Of a stretch of DNA of 43,539 nt, positions 8,573 to 17,264 are shown one piece after another. The notes under the pieces are model-generated. The model had not been told where the DNA came from and searched no databases. It was given only the letters and a program-made list of their open reading frames with translations. The DNA is taken from the NCBI GenBank assembly GCA_022822205.1, contig JAJECC010000115.1:1-43539 (forward strand), written 5' to 3'. Position 1 is the stretch's first letter. Each line of letters opens with the position of its first letter. Source of the stretch: Rhodospirillales bacterium. Lineage in GTDB: Bacteria > Pseudomonadota > Alphaproteobacteria > Rhodospirillales > UBA2165. Made by a program: the position numbers and the translations under genes.

Positions 8573-8662
8573 ATTTGGGCTTTGCAGACGCGAACCGTTG
8601 GGTTAATCCTCCAGCCACCGTTTCGTCGTATAATGGACGAACGGCAACCGGTACGAAGCGCA

Positions 8663-9091
8663 ATGATCCTCTATCAACTCCGCTGCGGCAACGATCACGA
8701 GTTCGAATCCTGGTTCAAGGATTCGGCGACCTACGACAAGCAGGCCAAGCGCAAGGCCATCGATTGCCCGGAGTGCGGCGACACCGACATCCGGAAAGCG
8801 CCGATGGCCCCGCGGGTCGGCGCCTCGAAGGGCGGCGATCTCTCCGATGTCCCGGAGAAGGCCCGGGAATTCCGGCGGGCGATGAATATGATGCGCCGCC
8901 ATGTGGAGGAGAACTGCGACTATGTGGGCGACAAGTTCGCCGACGAGGCCCGCGCCATTCACTATGGCGAGACGGAAGAGCGGGGCATTTACGGCGAGGC
9001 CAGCCCCCAGGAGGTCAAGGACCTCGTCGAGGAGGAGATTCCGGTTGCGCCCCTGCCCATGAAACCCAAGGGCAAGAACAAGCCGTCCTGA
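8663..9091 (+). CDS. DUF1178 family protein
   Basis: A 142-residue protein of the DUF1178 family, of unknown function and common in alphaproteobacteria near a nitrilase-family gene. It has a zinc-ribbon-like N-terminus: a Cys-Gly-x2-His stretch (LRCGNDHEFESWF) and CPECGD about 30 residues later. A charged helical middle (EKAREFRRAMNMMRRHVEEN) and a conserved HYGETEERGIYGEAS stretch follow. I start at ATG 8663; an in-frame ATG at 8633 is possible but the family begins at MILYQLRC. Confidence 0.9.
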   Translation: MILYQLRCGNDHEFESWFKDSATYDKQAKRKAIDCPECGDTDIRKAPMAPRVGASKGGDLSDVPEKAREFRRAMNMMRRHVEENCDYVGDKFADEARAIHYGETEERGIYGEASPQEVKDLVEEEIPVAPLPMKPKGKNKPS

Positions 9092-9094
9092 CGG

Positions 9095-9172
9095 CTCCAG
9101 GGTTCGCACTCAATCAGGGGTTTCCCGTTTTTCCGCGCCCCTCGCCCGCAAGCCGTCATCACCATGTCAAAC
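9095..9172 (+). repeat. Intergenic repeat family 2, copy 1
   Basis: This stretch, starting just after the DUF1178 stop, reappears inverted at about 13274-13364 with clear but diverged similarity. Shared blocks include CAGGGT(T/C), GCACTC-A/G-AT, the run of C and T before CGCCCGCAAG, and CGTCATC-x-CCAT. Both copies abut the 3' end of a gene. I see no reading frame in it worth annotating. Confidence 0.65.
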
Positions 9173-9188
9173 CCGTTTGGAAACGTGG

Positions 9189-9290
9189 ATACCCCGGACT
9201 TGCGCCGGGGTATGACGAGTGAAAATACGACACAAACCAAGCCGTCATGTCCCGACTTGTTCGGGGCATCCACGTGGATGGCCGGGTCGC
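9189..9290. repeat. REP-like palindromic units
   Basis: A perfect 9-base hairpin, ATACCCCGG (9189-9197) with CCGGGGTAT (9205-9213), is followed at about 9241-9290 by CGTCATGTCCCGACTTG-type and GGATGGCCGGGTC half-units. These match the widespread alphaproteobacterial palindromes built on CGTCATGCCCGG ... CCGGGCATCCACG. They are part of a 563-base gene-free region (9092-9654) made almost wholly of repeats. Confidence 0.7.
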
Positions 9291-9386
9291 AGCTTGTCCT
9301 CCGGCCGACTGAAGGCCGGGTCTGGGCCCGGCTCGGTCAATTCGGAGCGAATTGACCTTACATGACGCGATTATTGTTATGTCATC

Positions 9387-9478
9387 GTCATGCCCGGACT
9401 TGATCCGGGCATCCACGGGAAACCGGCGGGAGACCGCTCCAGGTCCGTGGATGGCCGGGTCCGGGCCCGGCCATGACG
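9387..9478. repeat. Palindromic element inserted in the duplicated segment
   Basis: The unit begins CGTCATGCCCGG and ends CCGGCCATGACG, giving near-complementary ends, with an inner GGCATCCACGG/CCGTGGATGGCC pair. It sits inside the duplicated ubiG junction, where the 24.8-kb copy is uninterrupted. It is flanked by similar 20-odd-base stretches beginning CATGACGC (9361 and 9472, offset 111). It encodes nothing and looks like a non-autonomous REP/MITE-type unit. Confidence 0.7.
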
Positions 9479-9537
9479 CAGTCATTTTATGCCTCATCGC
9501 CGCAACACTCATATGACGGCTCAATTGAGTCCGGCGC

Positions 9538-9612
9538 CTAACGGCGTACCGCGAACATCAGGTAGTTGATATCCACGTCTCCCGCGAGCGACCAGTCGCC
9601 GGTGGCCGGGTC
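9538..9612 (-). pseudogene. ubiG 3'-end remnant
   Basis: On the minus strand this encodes DPATGDWSLAGDVDINY followed by LMFAVRR and a stop, identical to the UbiG C-terminus encoded at 24672-24746. There is no upstream ubiG sequence and no start. It is the coding end of the duplicated junction and should not be called a gene. Confidence 0.85.
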
Positions 9613-9654
9613 TGGGCCCGGCCATGACGAAATCAATTGAGACCCGATACCGTT

Positions 9655-12255
9655 CTAGGCTGCTTCCGCGTCGACGACGATCTCGCCGTTCACCTCGAGG
9701 CCATCGGCGCCCGCGGTCACATGGACCGTATCGCCGTCGGAAATCTTGTCATCCAGGATCATGGCGGCGAGCGGATTTTCCAATTTGCGCTGAATGACCC
9801 GCTTCAACGGCCGGGCGCCGTAAACCTGGTCGTACCCCGCATGGGCCAGCCAATCCCGGGCCGTGACGTCGAGATCCAGGGTAATCTTGCGCTCGGCCAG
9901 CCGGTTCGACAAACCGGCGAGCTGGATATCGACGATACCGCCCATATGTTCCCGGAACAGGCGGTGAAACAGGATCACCTCGTCCAGCCGGTTCAGAAAC
10001 TCGGGCCGGAAGGCGTTGCGGACCACGTCCATCACCTCGCCGCGCAGCTCGGTGGAATCATGCCCTTCTTCCTGGGCCGCCAGGATCTCCGCCCCCAAAT
10101 TGGAGGTCAGGATGATCAGCGTATTGCGGAAATCGACCGTGCGGCCCTGGCCGTCGGTCAGCCGCCCGTCGTCCAGCACCTGAAGAAGGATATTGAAGAC
10201 ATCCGGATGCGCCTTCTCGACTTCGTCGAACAACACCACCTGATAGGGCCGCCGCCGGACGGCCTCGGTCAGCGCGCCGCCCTCGTCATAACCCACATAT
10301 CCCGGCGGCGCGCCGATCAGGCGGGCAACCGCATGCCTCTCCATGTATTCGGACATGTCGATCCGCTGCATGGCGGTCTCGTCGTCGAACAGGAACGCGG
10401 CAAGCGCCTTGGTGAGTTCGGTCTTGCCCACCCCGGTCGGACCGATAAACAGGAAGGAGCCCATCGGGCGCTGCGGATCGCCAAGTCCCGCCCGTGACCG
10501 CCGGACCGCATTCGAAACCGCTGCCAAAGCCTCGGCCTGACCGACGACGCGTTCGGCCAGCCGGTCCTCCATTTGAACCAGCTTCTCCCGCTCGCCTTCG
10601 AGCATCTTGTCGACCGGAATACCGGTCCAGCGGGAGACGACGCCGGCAATGTGCTCCTCGGTCACCGTTTCCTGAACCAGTTTGTGTTCCTCGGCGGCCT
10701 CGGCGCGCTCCAAAACCTGCTCCAGTTCGGGAATCCGGCCATACTGAAGCTCGCCCGCCTTTTCGTATTGACCGTCGCGAAGGGCGATTTCCATATCGCC
10801 GCGCGCCTGGTCGAGTTCCTCCTTGACCTTCTGGGTAGCGGCGATGTCGTCCTTCTCCCTCATCCACTTCGCGGTCATTTCCGCCGAGCTCTCTTCGAGT
10901 TCGGTCAGTTCGACCACCAAGCGCTCCAGACGATCCTTCGAGGATTTGTCATCCTCTTTCTTCAGCGCTTCGCGCTCGATCTTGAGCTGTACGATCCGCC
11001 GGTCGAGCTCGTCGATATCCTCCGGCTTCGAGTCCACCTCCATGCGCAGCCGGCTCGCTGCTTCATCGACCAGGTCGATGGCCTTGTCCGGCAGGAAGCG
11101 GTCCGAGATGTACCGGTTGGACAGGATCGCCGCGGACACCAATGCCCCATCGGTGATCCGAACGCCGTGGTGGAGGTCATACTTCTCCTTGATTCCACGG
11201 AGGATCGAGATGGTGTCCTCGACGGTCGGCTCCGGAATGAAGACCGGCTGGAAACGGCGCGCGAGAGCCGCGTCCTTTTCCACGTGTTTGCGGTACTCGT
11301 TGAGGGTCGTGGCGCCGACGCAATGAAGTTCACCTCGGGCCAGGGCGGGTTTCAGGAGGTTCGACGCGTCGATGGCTCCCTCGGCGGCGCCCGCGCCGAC
11401 AAGGGTGTGCATTTCATCGATGAACAAGACGATCTCACCCATCGAGTCGACGATCTCGTTCAATACCGCCTTGAGGCGTTCCTCGAATTCGCCGCGAAAT
11501 TTCGCCCCGGCAAGCAGGGCGCCCAGATCCAGCACCATCAGACGTTTGTTCTGAAGCGCCTCGGGAACGTCCCCGTTGACGATCCGCTGGGCCAGGCCCT
11601 CGACGATCGCGGTCTTGCCGACGCCCGGTTCGCCGATCAGCACGGGGTTGTTCTTCGTGCGCCGGGCCAACACCTGAATGGTGCGGCGGATTTCCTCGTC
11701 GCGGCCGATAACCGGATCCAGCTTGCCGCCGTGCGCCTCGCCGGTGAGATCCCGGGCATACTTTTTCAAGGCGTCGTAGGCATCTTCGGCCGTCGCCGTA
11801 TCGGCGGTACGCCCCTTGCGCACCTTCTCGATGGCCGAATTCAACGATTGGGGCGTCACGCCGGCATCCGCCAGAACCCGGTGGGATTTGGTGTTGGGCA
11901 TGATCGCCAGCGCCAGGAGCAGCCGTTCGGCGGTGACGTAGGAATCGCCCGCCTTTTCGGCCAGTTCTTCGGCCTGCTGAAAGAGTTTCGATGTTTCCGA
12001 TGCGAGGTAGACCTGTCCGGCCCCGTCGCCTTCGACGACCGGCAGCCGCTTGAGTTCCTCGGATACTTTGGCGTGGGCCTCGGTGGCATTGCCGCCCGCC
12101 GCCTCTATCAGGTTGGCGGCCAGACCTTCCGCGTCCTCCAACAGTACCTTGAGGACATGCTCGGGCGTCAGTTGCTGGTGGGAGGACCGGCTGGCGAGTC
12201 CCTGGGCGGATTGAATGAAACCGCGAGACCGTTCGGTGTACTTTTCGGCATCCAT
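9655..12255 (-). CDS. clpB: ATP-dependent chaperone ClpB (Hsp100 disaggregase)
   Basis: A full-length 866-residue ClpB. In order: the N-terminal Clp repeat domain (to about 145), AAA+ module 1 with Walker A GEPGVGKT (near 205) and Walker B FIDEMH, the long coiled-coil middle domain (about 410-525) that marks ClpB over ClpA/ClpC, and AAA+ module 2 with GPTGVGKT (near 605). With DnaK it pulls proteins out of aggregates in the cytosol. It starts with ATG at 12255. I could not identify a convincing heat-shock (RpoH) promoter in the 154-base upstream gap, though one would be expected. The repeat cluster at 9.1-9.65 kb lies after its stop. Confidence 0.98.
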   Translation of the reverse strand: MDAEKYTERSRGFIQSAQGLASRSSHQQLTPEHVLKVLLEDAEGLAANLIEAAGGNATEAHAKVSEELKRLPVVEGDGAGQVYLASETSKLFQQAEELAEKAGDSYVTAERLLLALAIMPNTKSHRVLADAGVTPQSLNSAIEKVRKGRTADTATAEDAYDALKKYARDLTGEAHGGKLDPVIGRDEEIRRTIQVLARRTKNNPVLIGEPGVGKTAIVEGLAQRIVNGDVPEALQNKRLMVLDLGALLAGAKFRGEFEERLKAVLNEIVDSMGEIVLFIDEMHTLVGAGAAEGAIDASNLLKPALARGELHCVGATTLNEYRKHVEKDAALARRFQPVFIPEPTVEDTISILRGIKEKYDLHHGVRITDGALVSAAILSNRYISDRFLPDKAIDLVDEAASRLRMEVDSKPEDIDELDRRIVQLKIEREALKKEDDKSSKDRLERLVVELTELEESSAEMTAKWMREKDDIAATQKVKEELDQARGDMEIALRDGQYEKAGELQYGRIPELEQVLERAEAAEEHKLVQETVTEEHIAGVVSRWTGIPVDKMLEGEREKLVQMEDRLAERVVGQAEALAAVSNAVRRSRAGLGDPQRPMGSFLFIGPTGVGKTELTKALAAFLFDDETAMQRIDMSEYMERHAVARLIGAPPGYVGYDEGGALTEAVRRRPYQVVLFDEVEKAHPDVFNILLQVLDDGRLTDGQGRTVDFRNTLIILTSNLGAEILAAQEEGHDSTELRGEVMDVVRNAFRPEFLNRLDEVILFHRLFREHMGGIVDIQLAGLSNRLAERKITLDLDVTARDWLAHAGYDQVYGARPLKRVIQRKLENPLAAMILDDKISDGDTVHVTAGADGLEVNGEIVVDAEAA

Positions 12256-12409
12256 GTTGAACCACCCGCTGTTCCGACAGAGCCATCCGCCCCGCTATAC
12301 CGGCAACGCATGGCCCCTCTAAAGATGGGACAATTGTACTATAGCCCTTAATATGTTGCGAATTCAGCGGCCCGCAAGGGCCGCTCATGCCGTCCGGAGG
12401 CGGAGACCG

Positions 12410-13174
12410 ATGACCCACGCCGTGACCGATCTCTATCGTTATCCCATCAAGGGCATGAACGCCGAAGCGTTGGAAGCCGTCGATCTATCGGCCGGCGAAG
12501 CGGTTCCCCTGGACCGGTCCTACGCCTTTGCCCTGACCGGAACCCGGTTCGACGAGAACGACCCGACGCACCTGCCCAAGACCGAGTTCCTGATGCTGAT
12601 GCGGGATGAGCGCCTGGCGGAATTGTCGGTCGTCCTCGAAGACGACGCCCCTCGCGTGACGATTTACCAAGGCCGGGACGTTCTGGTCTCCGGCGATTTG
12701 TCCGACAGCACACGGCGGGCGGCCATCGAACGGTCGGTAGGCGGGTTCATGGGACTGCCTGAGAGTGACGCGCCGCGCCTTGTTCATGCGGACGGCCATA
12801 CGTTCTCCGACCACAGGAACAAGGTGGTTTCGATCATCAACCTGGCATCGGTGCGGGCGCTGGAAGAGGCCATGGGCGCGCCGGTTCACCCGTTGAGATT
12901 TCGCGGCAACCTTTACATTGACGGGGGTGAGGCCTGGGAGGAATTCCAGTGGATGGACCGGGCGCTCGAGATCGGGACCGTGCGGCTGACGGCCACCAAA
13001 CGGACCGACCGCTGCGCCGCGACGAGCGTCAATCCGGACACGGCCCGGCGTGATTTAAACGTGGTGAAGGGCCTGACCCGGGCCTTCGGTCATTTCGACA
13101 TGGGTATTTATGCCCGGGTGGAGGAGGGCGGCACAATCGCCGTCGGCGATGAGGTGGGTCTCCCCGGAAACTGA
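12410..13174 (+). CDS. MOSC domain-containing protein (YcbX/mARC-like)
   Basis: A 254-residue protein with an N-terminal MOSC-N beta-barrel (VTDLYRYPIKGMNAEAL) and a C-terminal MOSC domain with the conserved cysteine in KRTDRCAATSVNPDT (around residue 204), the residue that holds the molybdenum cofactor in this family. Relatives such as YcbX and mARC reduce N-hydroxylated compounds with electron carriers; there is no fused ferredoxin domain here. I chose the ATG at 12410 with GGAGGCGGAGA upstream over the longer frame from 12353. It is divergent from clpB. Confidence 0.9.
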   Translation: MTHAVTDLYRYPIKGMNAEALEAVDLSAGEAVPLDRSYAFALTGTRFDENDPTHLPKTEFLMLMRDERLAELSVVLEDDAPRVTIYQGRDVLVSGDLSDSTRRAAIERSVGGFMGLPESDAPRLVHADGHTFSDHRNKVVSIINLASVRALEEAMGAPVHPLRFRGNLYIDGGEAWEEFQWMDRALEIGTVRLTATKRTDRCAATSVNPDTARRDLNVVKGLTRAFGHFDMGIYARVEEGGTIAVGDEVGLPGN

Positions 13175-13186
13175 TCCAGGGTTCGG

Positions 13187-13273
13187 CCTCGATCGAGCCG
13201 CCCTGCGCGTGTTGCGGCGATGAGGCCTAAAATGACTGCGTCATGTAAGGTCAATTCGGACGAATTGACCTTA
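13187..13273 (+). repeat. Intergenic repeat family 1, copy B
   Basis: This unit just after the MOSC stop shares the blocks GTGTTGCGGCGATGAGGC, TAAAATGA-x-TGCGTCATG, and TAAGGTCAATTCG...CGAATTGACC with the spacer between ubiG and the M23 peptidase (24752-24838) and its inverted copy at 9336-9529. It ends in the small palindrome GGTCAATTCG/CGAATTGACC. Confidence 0.8.
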
Positions 13274-13364
13274 TTTGATATGGCGATGACGACTTGCGGG
13301 TGAGCGGGGGAAAGCTTGAACCGCAAATCCGCGAAAACGAAAATCCCCTAATCGAGTGCAGACC
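13274..13364 (-). repeat. Intergenic repeat family 2, copy 2
   Basis: An inverted, diverged relative of the repeat at 9095-9172. It abuts the DUF4167 stop codon. The gap between the convergent MOSC and DUF4167 genes (13175-13364) therefore consists of repeat family 1 followed by repeat family 2. Confidence 0.6.
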
Positions 13365-13877
13365 CTAGGCCGTCGTAGCCTGGTCGGGTGCCGGCTCTTC
13401 GTCTTCGGATGCCGGTTCCGCGGCTTCGACAATCGGAACCACTTCAACCTCCGCATCCTGCTTCGGTTCGGGCGAGTGGTCTTTGCCGTTGCCGTTCTCG
13501 GCCTGTACCCCGGCGGCTTCGGGCCGCTGGTCATCGGCGGTCTCTGCCGTAATGCCGTCGGCTTCGCCCTGATTTTCGGCCGGGCGGTCGTCCCCGTTGC
13601 CGCGCCGCCGGCCTCGCTGTTGATCCTGGCGGCCATTGTCGCCGTCGGCGTTCAATATGCGGTAGTAGTGCTCGGCGTGCTGATAGAAGTTCTCCGACGC
13701 GATGCGGTCCCCGGAGGATTGCGCATCACGCGCCAATGTCTGGTACTTTTCGAAGACCTGCTGGGCCGTGCCCCTGACCCGGCCTTCCGGCCCGTTGCTG
13801 TCAAAGTTGTTGCTGCGGCCCTGACGCTTCCCACCGCCGCGATTGCGGCTGCGCCGAGGGTTGGAACCCTGTTTCAT
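13365..13877 (-). CDS. DUF4167 domain-containing protein
   Basis: A 170-residue protein with a strongly basic, Gly/Arg/Asn-rich start (residues 1-35) and the conserved DUF4167 core RVRGTAQQVFEKYQTLARDA...YYRILN (about 33-75). A low-complexity acidic tail rich in Glu, Asp, Pro and Ala follows. The family is found in alphaproteobacteria next to prfA/prmC, as here; its function is unknown, though the basic N-terminus suggests RNA or DNA binding. It starts with ATG at 13877, 223 bases after prmC on the same strand, a gap with no clear feature. Confidence 0.88.
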   Translation of the reverse strand: MKQGSNPRRSRNRGGGKRQGRSNNFDSNGPEGRVRGTAQQVFEKYQTLARDAQSSGDRIASENFYQHAEHYYRILNADGDNGRQDQQRGRRRGNGDDRPAENQGEADGITAETADDQRPEAAGVQAENGNGKDHSPEPKQDAEVEVVPIVEAAEPASEDEEPAPDQATTA

Positions 13878-14100
13878 ATCACCTGTTTCGTCTGGTTACG
13901 CCCAACAATTTCCGGCCGACGTATTCCCCTGGATGGGCCCCCACATGGGTGGCTTTTGGCCATTCGCCCTCATCAAACGACGGCAATTTAGGGAGGGTTT
14001 CTATCGCTAGTGCGATGCACGACGTTAACCGTCGGCGTTTACCCTGGGATCAACCTAGTCGCCGGGAACCCCTCTGCCAACCACGGAATCACGATAATTG

Positions 14101-14961
14101 TCATGTACGGGCAACTGTTGCCAAAAGGCAACGCTCGCGGTTCGCGAGGTCACGGGCACGCGCCGCCACGCAGAATCCTGATTCCATTAAAATTTGGCTG
14201 ACGCCGGGGCCCTGCCCGTGTCCGATCTCGACGATCAGCGCTCCCTCCGGCGCAAGTTTGGCGGCCAGTCCGGGAATTAGCGCCCGGTATCCATCCAGGC
14301 CCCGCACACCGGCGAATAGCGCCTGACGGGGTTCAAATTCCGTGACCTCCGGCGACAACTCCGCCTGCTCCTGGTCGGCGATGTAGGGGGGGTTGCAAAG
14401 AACGAGATCGAAGATTCCGCCGATCGCCGTACCCCAGTCGCCGCAAATGATCCGCGTGCGGCTGTCCAAGCCCAGTATCCGTGCGTTCCGAAGCGCCACT
14501 TGGCACGCCCCCGGGCTTACATCGACGCCGACGCCGGCCGCATCCGGAAATTCCCGCAGGACCGATAGGAGCAGACATCCGGTGCCGGTACCGAGATCCA
14601 GGATGCGGCGGGGTGCGCCACGGCTGAAGTGATCGACAGCCATCTCAATCAGCGTTTCCGAATCGGGCCTTGGCGTCAGGGTGTCGGCCGTGACCGCGAA
14701 TTCGTCCTTCCAAAAGGCCCGGCGGCCGAGAATTTGGGATATGGGCTCACGATTTTGACGGCGTTCGAGAAACGAGCGGTACTGCTCCTCTTGACGCGTG
14801 TCGAGGGCTTGATCGGGTTCGGCGACGATGCGCGCCGTGTCGGCGTCCATGGCCGCTTCCAGCAGAAGGCGGGCATCCAGGGCCGATGTCTCCACCCCGG
14901 CGCCTTCGAGCGCGGTCCGGCCCGCCGAGAGCGCTGCCTCGATGGTCAACGGCACCGTCAT
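14101..14961 (-). CDS. prmC: Peptide chain release factor N5-glutamine methyltransferase
   Basis: PrmC methylates the glutamine of the GGQ motif of release factors 1 and 2. The 286-residue protein has the N-terminal helical release-factor-binding domain and a methyltransferase domain with motif [14 protein letters not shown] and the signature NPPYI, the substrate-glutamine site. Its ATG overlaps the prfA stop codon as ATGA, so translation of the enzyme is probably coupled to that of its substrate. This is the same order as hemA-prfA-prmC in Escherichia coli. Confidence 0.96.
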   Translation of the reverse strand: MTVPLTIEAALSAGRTALEGAGVETSALDARLLLEAAMDADTARIVAEPDQALDTRQEEQYRSFLERRQNREPISQILGRRAFWKDEFAVTADTLTPRPDSETLIEMAVDHFSRGAPRRILDLGTGTGCLLLSVLREFPDAAGVGVDVSPGACQVALRNARILGLDSRTRIICGDWGTAIGGIFDLVLCNPPYIADQEQAELSPEVTEFEPRQALFAGVRGLDGYRALIPGLAAKLAPEGALIVEIGHGQGPGVSQILMESGFCVAARARDLANRERCLLATVART

Positions 14962-16031
14962 GAGACAGCGGCGAGGCGCGCCGCCTGATCCTCGGCCGCC
15001 AGGGCATCGACCATCTCGTCCAAATCACCCTCCAGCACCTTGGGCAATTGATGCAGCGTGAGATTGATGCGGTGGTCGGTGACCCGGCCCTGAGGGAAAT
15101 TGTAGGTGCGAATGCGCTCCGACCGGTCGCCGGAACCCACCTGGCTGCGCCGGTCGGCGGCCCGCTCCGCTTCCCGCTCCATCCGCTCGACCTCGTAGAG
15201 GCGGGCGCGCAAGACCTTCATCGCCTTGGCGCGGTTCTTGTGCTGGGACTTCTCATCCTGACACTGGACGACGATGCCGCTCGGCAAATGAGTGATGCGG
15301 ACCGCGCTGTCGGTCTTGTTCACATGCTGACCGCCCGCACCCTGGGCCCGGTAGGTGTCGATCCTTAGATCCTTGGCGTCGACGGCAATATCGACCTCTT
15401 CGGCCTCCGGCAGCACCGCCACCGTTGCCGCCGAGGTGTGGATGCGGCCCTGGGATTCGGTTTCCGGCACCCGCTGAACCCGGTGGACGCCGGATTCGTA
15501 CTTGAGCCGGGCAAAGACGCCGCGGCCGTTGATGCTCGCCATGGCTTCCTTGAAGCCGCCGATCCCCGTCTCCGAGAGCTCGATGATCTCGAAGGTCCAA
15601 TTGTGGGCCTCGGCATACCGCTGATACATGCGGAACAGATCGGCGGCGAACAGCGCCGCCTCGTCGCCGCCGGTTCCCGCTCGCACTTCGAGGATGGCGT
15701 TCCGGTCATCGGCTTCGTCCTTGGGCAACAGCAAGAGCTGCAGGTCTTTCTCGAGCTCCGGGATACGCTGCTTGAGTGTGTGAAACTCCTCCTCCGCGAG
15801 CTCCTTGACCTCGGCATCGGCGTCGGCTTCGGTCATCAATTCCGCGAGGTCGGCGGCCTCGCTCTCGGCGCTCCTCAATCTCTCGATGGCCGCAACGATT
15901 GCCGACAGATCGGAAAACTCCTTGGAGAGTTTCGCGAATTCCTGGCCGTCGATCCCTTCCCGGCTGGCGAGGGCGTCCTGCAGTTCGGCGTGCCGCGAGA
16001 CGACACGCTGGAGTTTCTCATCCAAGCTCAC
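14958..16031 (-). CDS. prfA: Peptide chain release factor 1
   Basis: RF1 ends translation at UAA and UAG. The 357-residue protein has the GGQ motif ([15 protein letters not shown], around residue 232), which enters the peptidyl transferase centre, and an anticodon-like PET-type segment in domain 2 ([14 protein letters not shown]). It starts with GTG at 16031, overlapping the upstream gene's stop as GTGA, and its own stop overlaps prmC. The hemA-like, prfA and prmC genes are thus translationally coupled. Confidence 0.97.
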   Translation of the reverse strand: MSLDEKLQRVVSRHAELQDALASREGIDGQEFAKLSKEFSDLSAIVAAIERLRSAESEAADLAELMTEADADAEVKELAEEEFHTLKQRIPELEKDLQLLLLPKDEADDRNAILEVRAGTGGDEAALFAADLFRMYQRYAEAHNWTFEIIELSETGIGGFKEAMASINGRGVFARLKYESGVHRVQRVPETESQGRIHTSAATVAVLPEAEEVDIAVDAKDLRIDTYRAQGAGGQHVNKTDSAVRITHLPSGIVVQCQDEKSQHKNRAKAMKVLRARLYEVERMEREAERAADRRSQVGSGDRSERIRTYNFPQGRVTDHRINLTLHQLPKVLEGDLDEMVDALAAEDQAARLAAVS

Positions 16032-17248
16032 GCCTGCCTGTCCTTCCTGCCGAACAGACGCTGAAGCAATCCGCCGCTCTTCTCCGGCCGTCCCAGCAGC
16101 CGGTCGACCAGCAGCCGCGTCGCCTCGTCGGCATCCCCGCCGGCGTCCGCGACCGCGCTTTGGCGAGCGTTTTCAACCTGATGGCGCAGCGATTCCAACT
16201 CGGCGGCGCTCTCCGTCCCGTCGTTCCGGAGGTAGCGGGTCACCGCCTCTTCGAGGATCGACCAGCCGGTTTCCGCCTCGGCCTCCCGCTGCCGCCGGCC
16301 TTCCCGCGCCACGCCTTCCAAGTCGTTGAGCGAGTACCGGAACGCGTCTTCCAGGCGGTCGACGGCGGGGTCGACGTCGCCGGGGACGCCCGTATCGATG
16401 AGCAGCACGGGGCGGTGCCGGCGGGCTTTGATCGCCGCAAGCATGGCCGGCTCGTCAATGACATAACGGCGCGTGTTGGTCGCCGTCAGGATGATATCGG
16501 ATTTTTCGAGCAGGGACGGCAGCCGGTCCAGATCGTCCACATGGCAGTTCAAGGACGTCGCCGCGTCTTCGGCCCGCTGCGGGTTTGAATGAATGACCGT
16601 GAGATCTTTGAGGCCGGCCCGCCGCAGGCTGTCCGCAACCTGGATGCCGAGCTCCCCGACGCCGATCAGCAGCGCCGAGCAGCCATCCGGTTTGCCATGC
16701 AGGTCGCGTGCGACGCGTACCGCGGCGCCGGCGATGGATGCCGGGCGTTGATCGAATCCCGCGGCCCGGCCGACCTGCTCGGCGACCTCGTAAGCGGCCG
16801 TCAGGAGCCGTTGGAGGGCCGGCCCATCCATTCCGAGTTCCACGGCGCGGCGATGGCTGGCCCGCAACGCGGAGCGAAGGGCGGGCTCGCCGATGATCAG
16901 GCCGTCAAGCGCCGAGGCTTCGGCAAAGACATGCCGGATGGCCTTCTCATCGGTGATGACGTAGAGCTGCTCCTCGGCCTCCGCCGCGCTCAAGCCCGCC
17001 CGGTCGGCCAATATTCGAGCGACGTTCGGGGCGATGGAGTCGCAGTCGTCATGCAGCGCCAGCACCTCTACCCGGTCGTCGGTGGACAGGTAGAGAGCTT
17101 CACGGATATCGGCCTCCCGCAACTGATCGGCCAACCCCGGCAGCGCGCCTTCATCCATGTGCAGCTTGTCGCGCACCGACATGGTGGACGACCGGTGATC
17201 GGCCCCGATAACGAGCGGTTTGGCGATGGAGATGTCTGTCTCGTTCAT
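16028..17248 (-). CDS. hemA: Glutamyl-tRNA reductase-like protein lacking the catalytic cysteine
   Basis: The 406-residue protein follows glutamyl-tRNA reductase along its length: an N-terminal catalytic-type domain ([15 protein letters not shown]), the helix segment [21 protein letters not shown] with its conserved His, an NADPH-binding Rossmann domain ([10 protein letters not shown]) and the C-terminal dimerisation helix. The catalytic loop, LSTCNR in the family, reads L-S-T-D57-D58-R here, so the cysteine that forms the thioester is Asp. The GEPQ glutamine is also Ala. Most alphaproteobacteria make aminolevulinate by ALA synthase and do not need this enzyme. It is therefore either inactive or has another role. 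I start at ATG 17248, 16 bases after hisS; it overlaps prfA by four bases. Confidence 0.85.
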   Translation of the reverse strand: MNETDISIAKPLVIGADHRSSTMSVRDKLHMDEGALPGLADQLREADIREALYLSTDDRVEVLALHDDCDSIAPNVARILADRAGLSAAEAEEQLYVITDEKAIRHVFAEASALDGLIIGEPALRSALRASHRRAVELGMDGPALQRLLTAAYEVAEQVGRAAGFDQRPASIAGAAVRVARDLHGKPDGCSALLIGVGELGIQVADSLRRAGLKDLTVIHSNPQRAEDAATSLNCHVDDLDRLPSLLEKSDIILTATNTRRYVIDEPAMLAAIKARRHRPVLLIDTGVPGDVDPAVDRLEDAFRYSLNDLEGVAREGRRQREAEAETGWSILEEAVTRYLRNDGTESAAELESLRHQVENARQSAVADAGGDADEATRLLVDRLLGRPEKSGGLLQRLFGRKDRQA

Positions 17249-17264
17249 TAGCCTGAATCGCCGA

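Larger units (their letters stand above)
9296..9612 (-). repeat. Inverted duplicate of the M23-peptidase/ubiG junction, split by an insertion
   Basis: Read on the minus strand, this region repeats the segment at about 24672-24873, which spans the last 24 codons of ubiG, the spacer, and the last codons of the M23 peptidase. Apart from a 111-base insertion the two are almost identical; I see only a handful of differences. Without the insertion the copy is about 205 bases against about 202 in the original. The copy ends at GGCCGGGTC (9604-9612), where it runs into another palindromic unit that carries the same nine bases. It encodes no complete gene. Confidence 0.88.

Noticed and set aside
9159..9524. 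121-codon minus-strand ORF, with a sister ORF at 24760-25029
   Set aside because: They share residues (CKVNSLRIDRAG) only because both cross the same intergenic repeat; composition and position argue against a protein.
9092..9654. CRISPR array
   Set aside because: Repeats here are of several kinds, unevenly spaced and palindromic; no cas genes are present.
12256..12409. RpoH heat-shock promoter for clpB
   Set aside because: I looked for CTTGAA-N17-C-TAT-type boxes and found only poor matches, so none is annotated.
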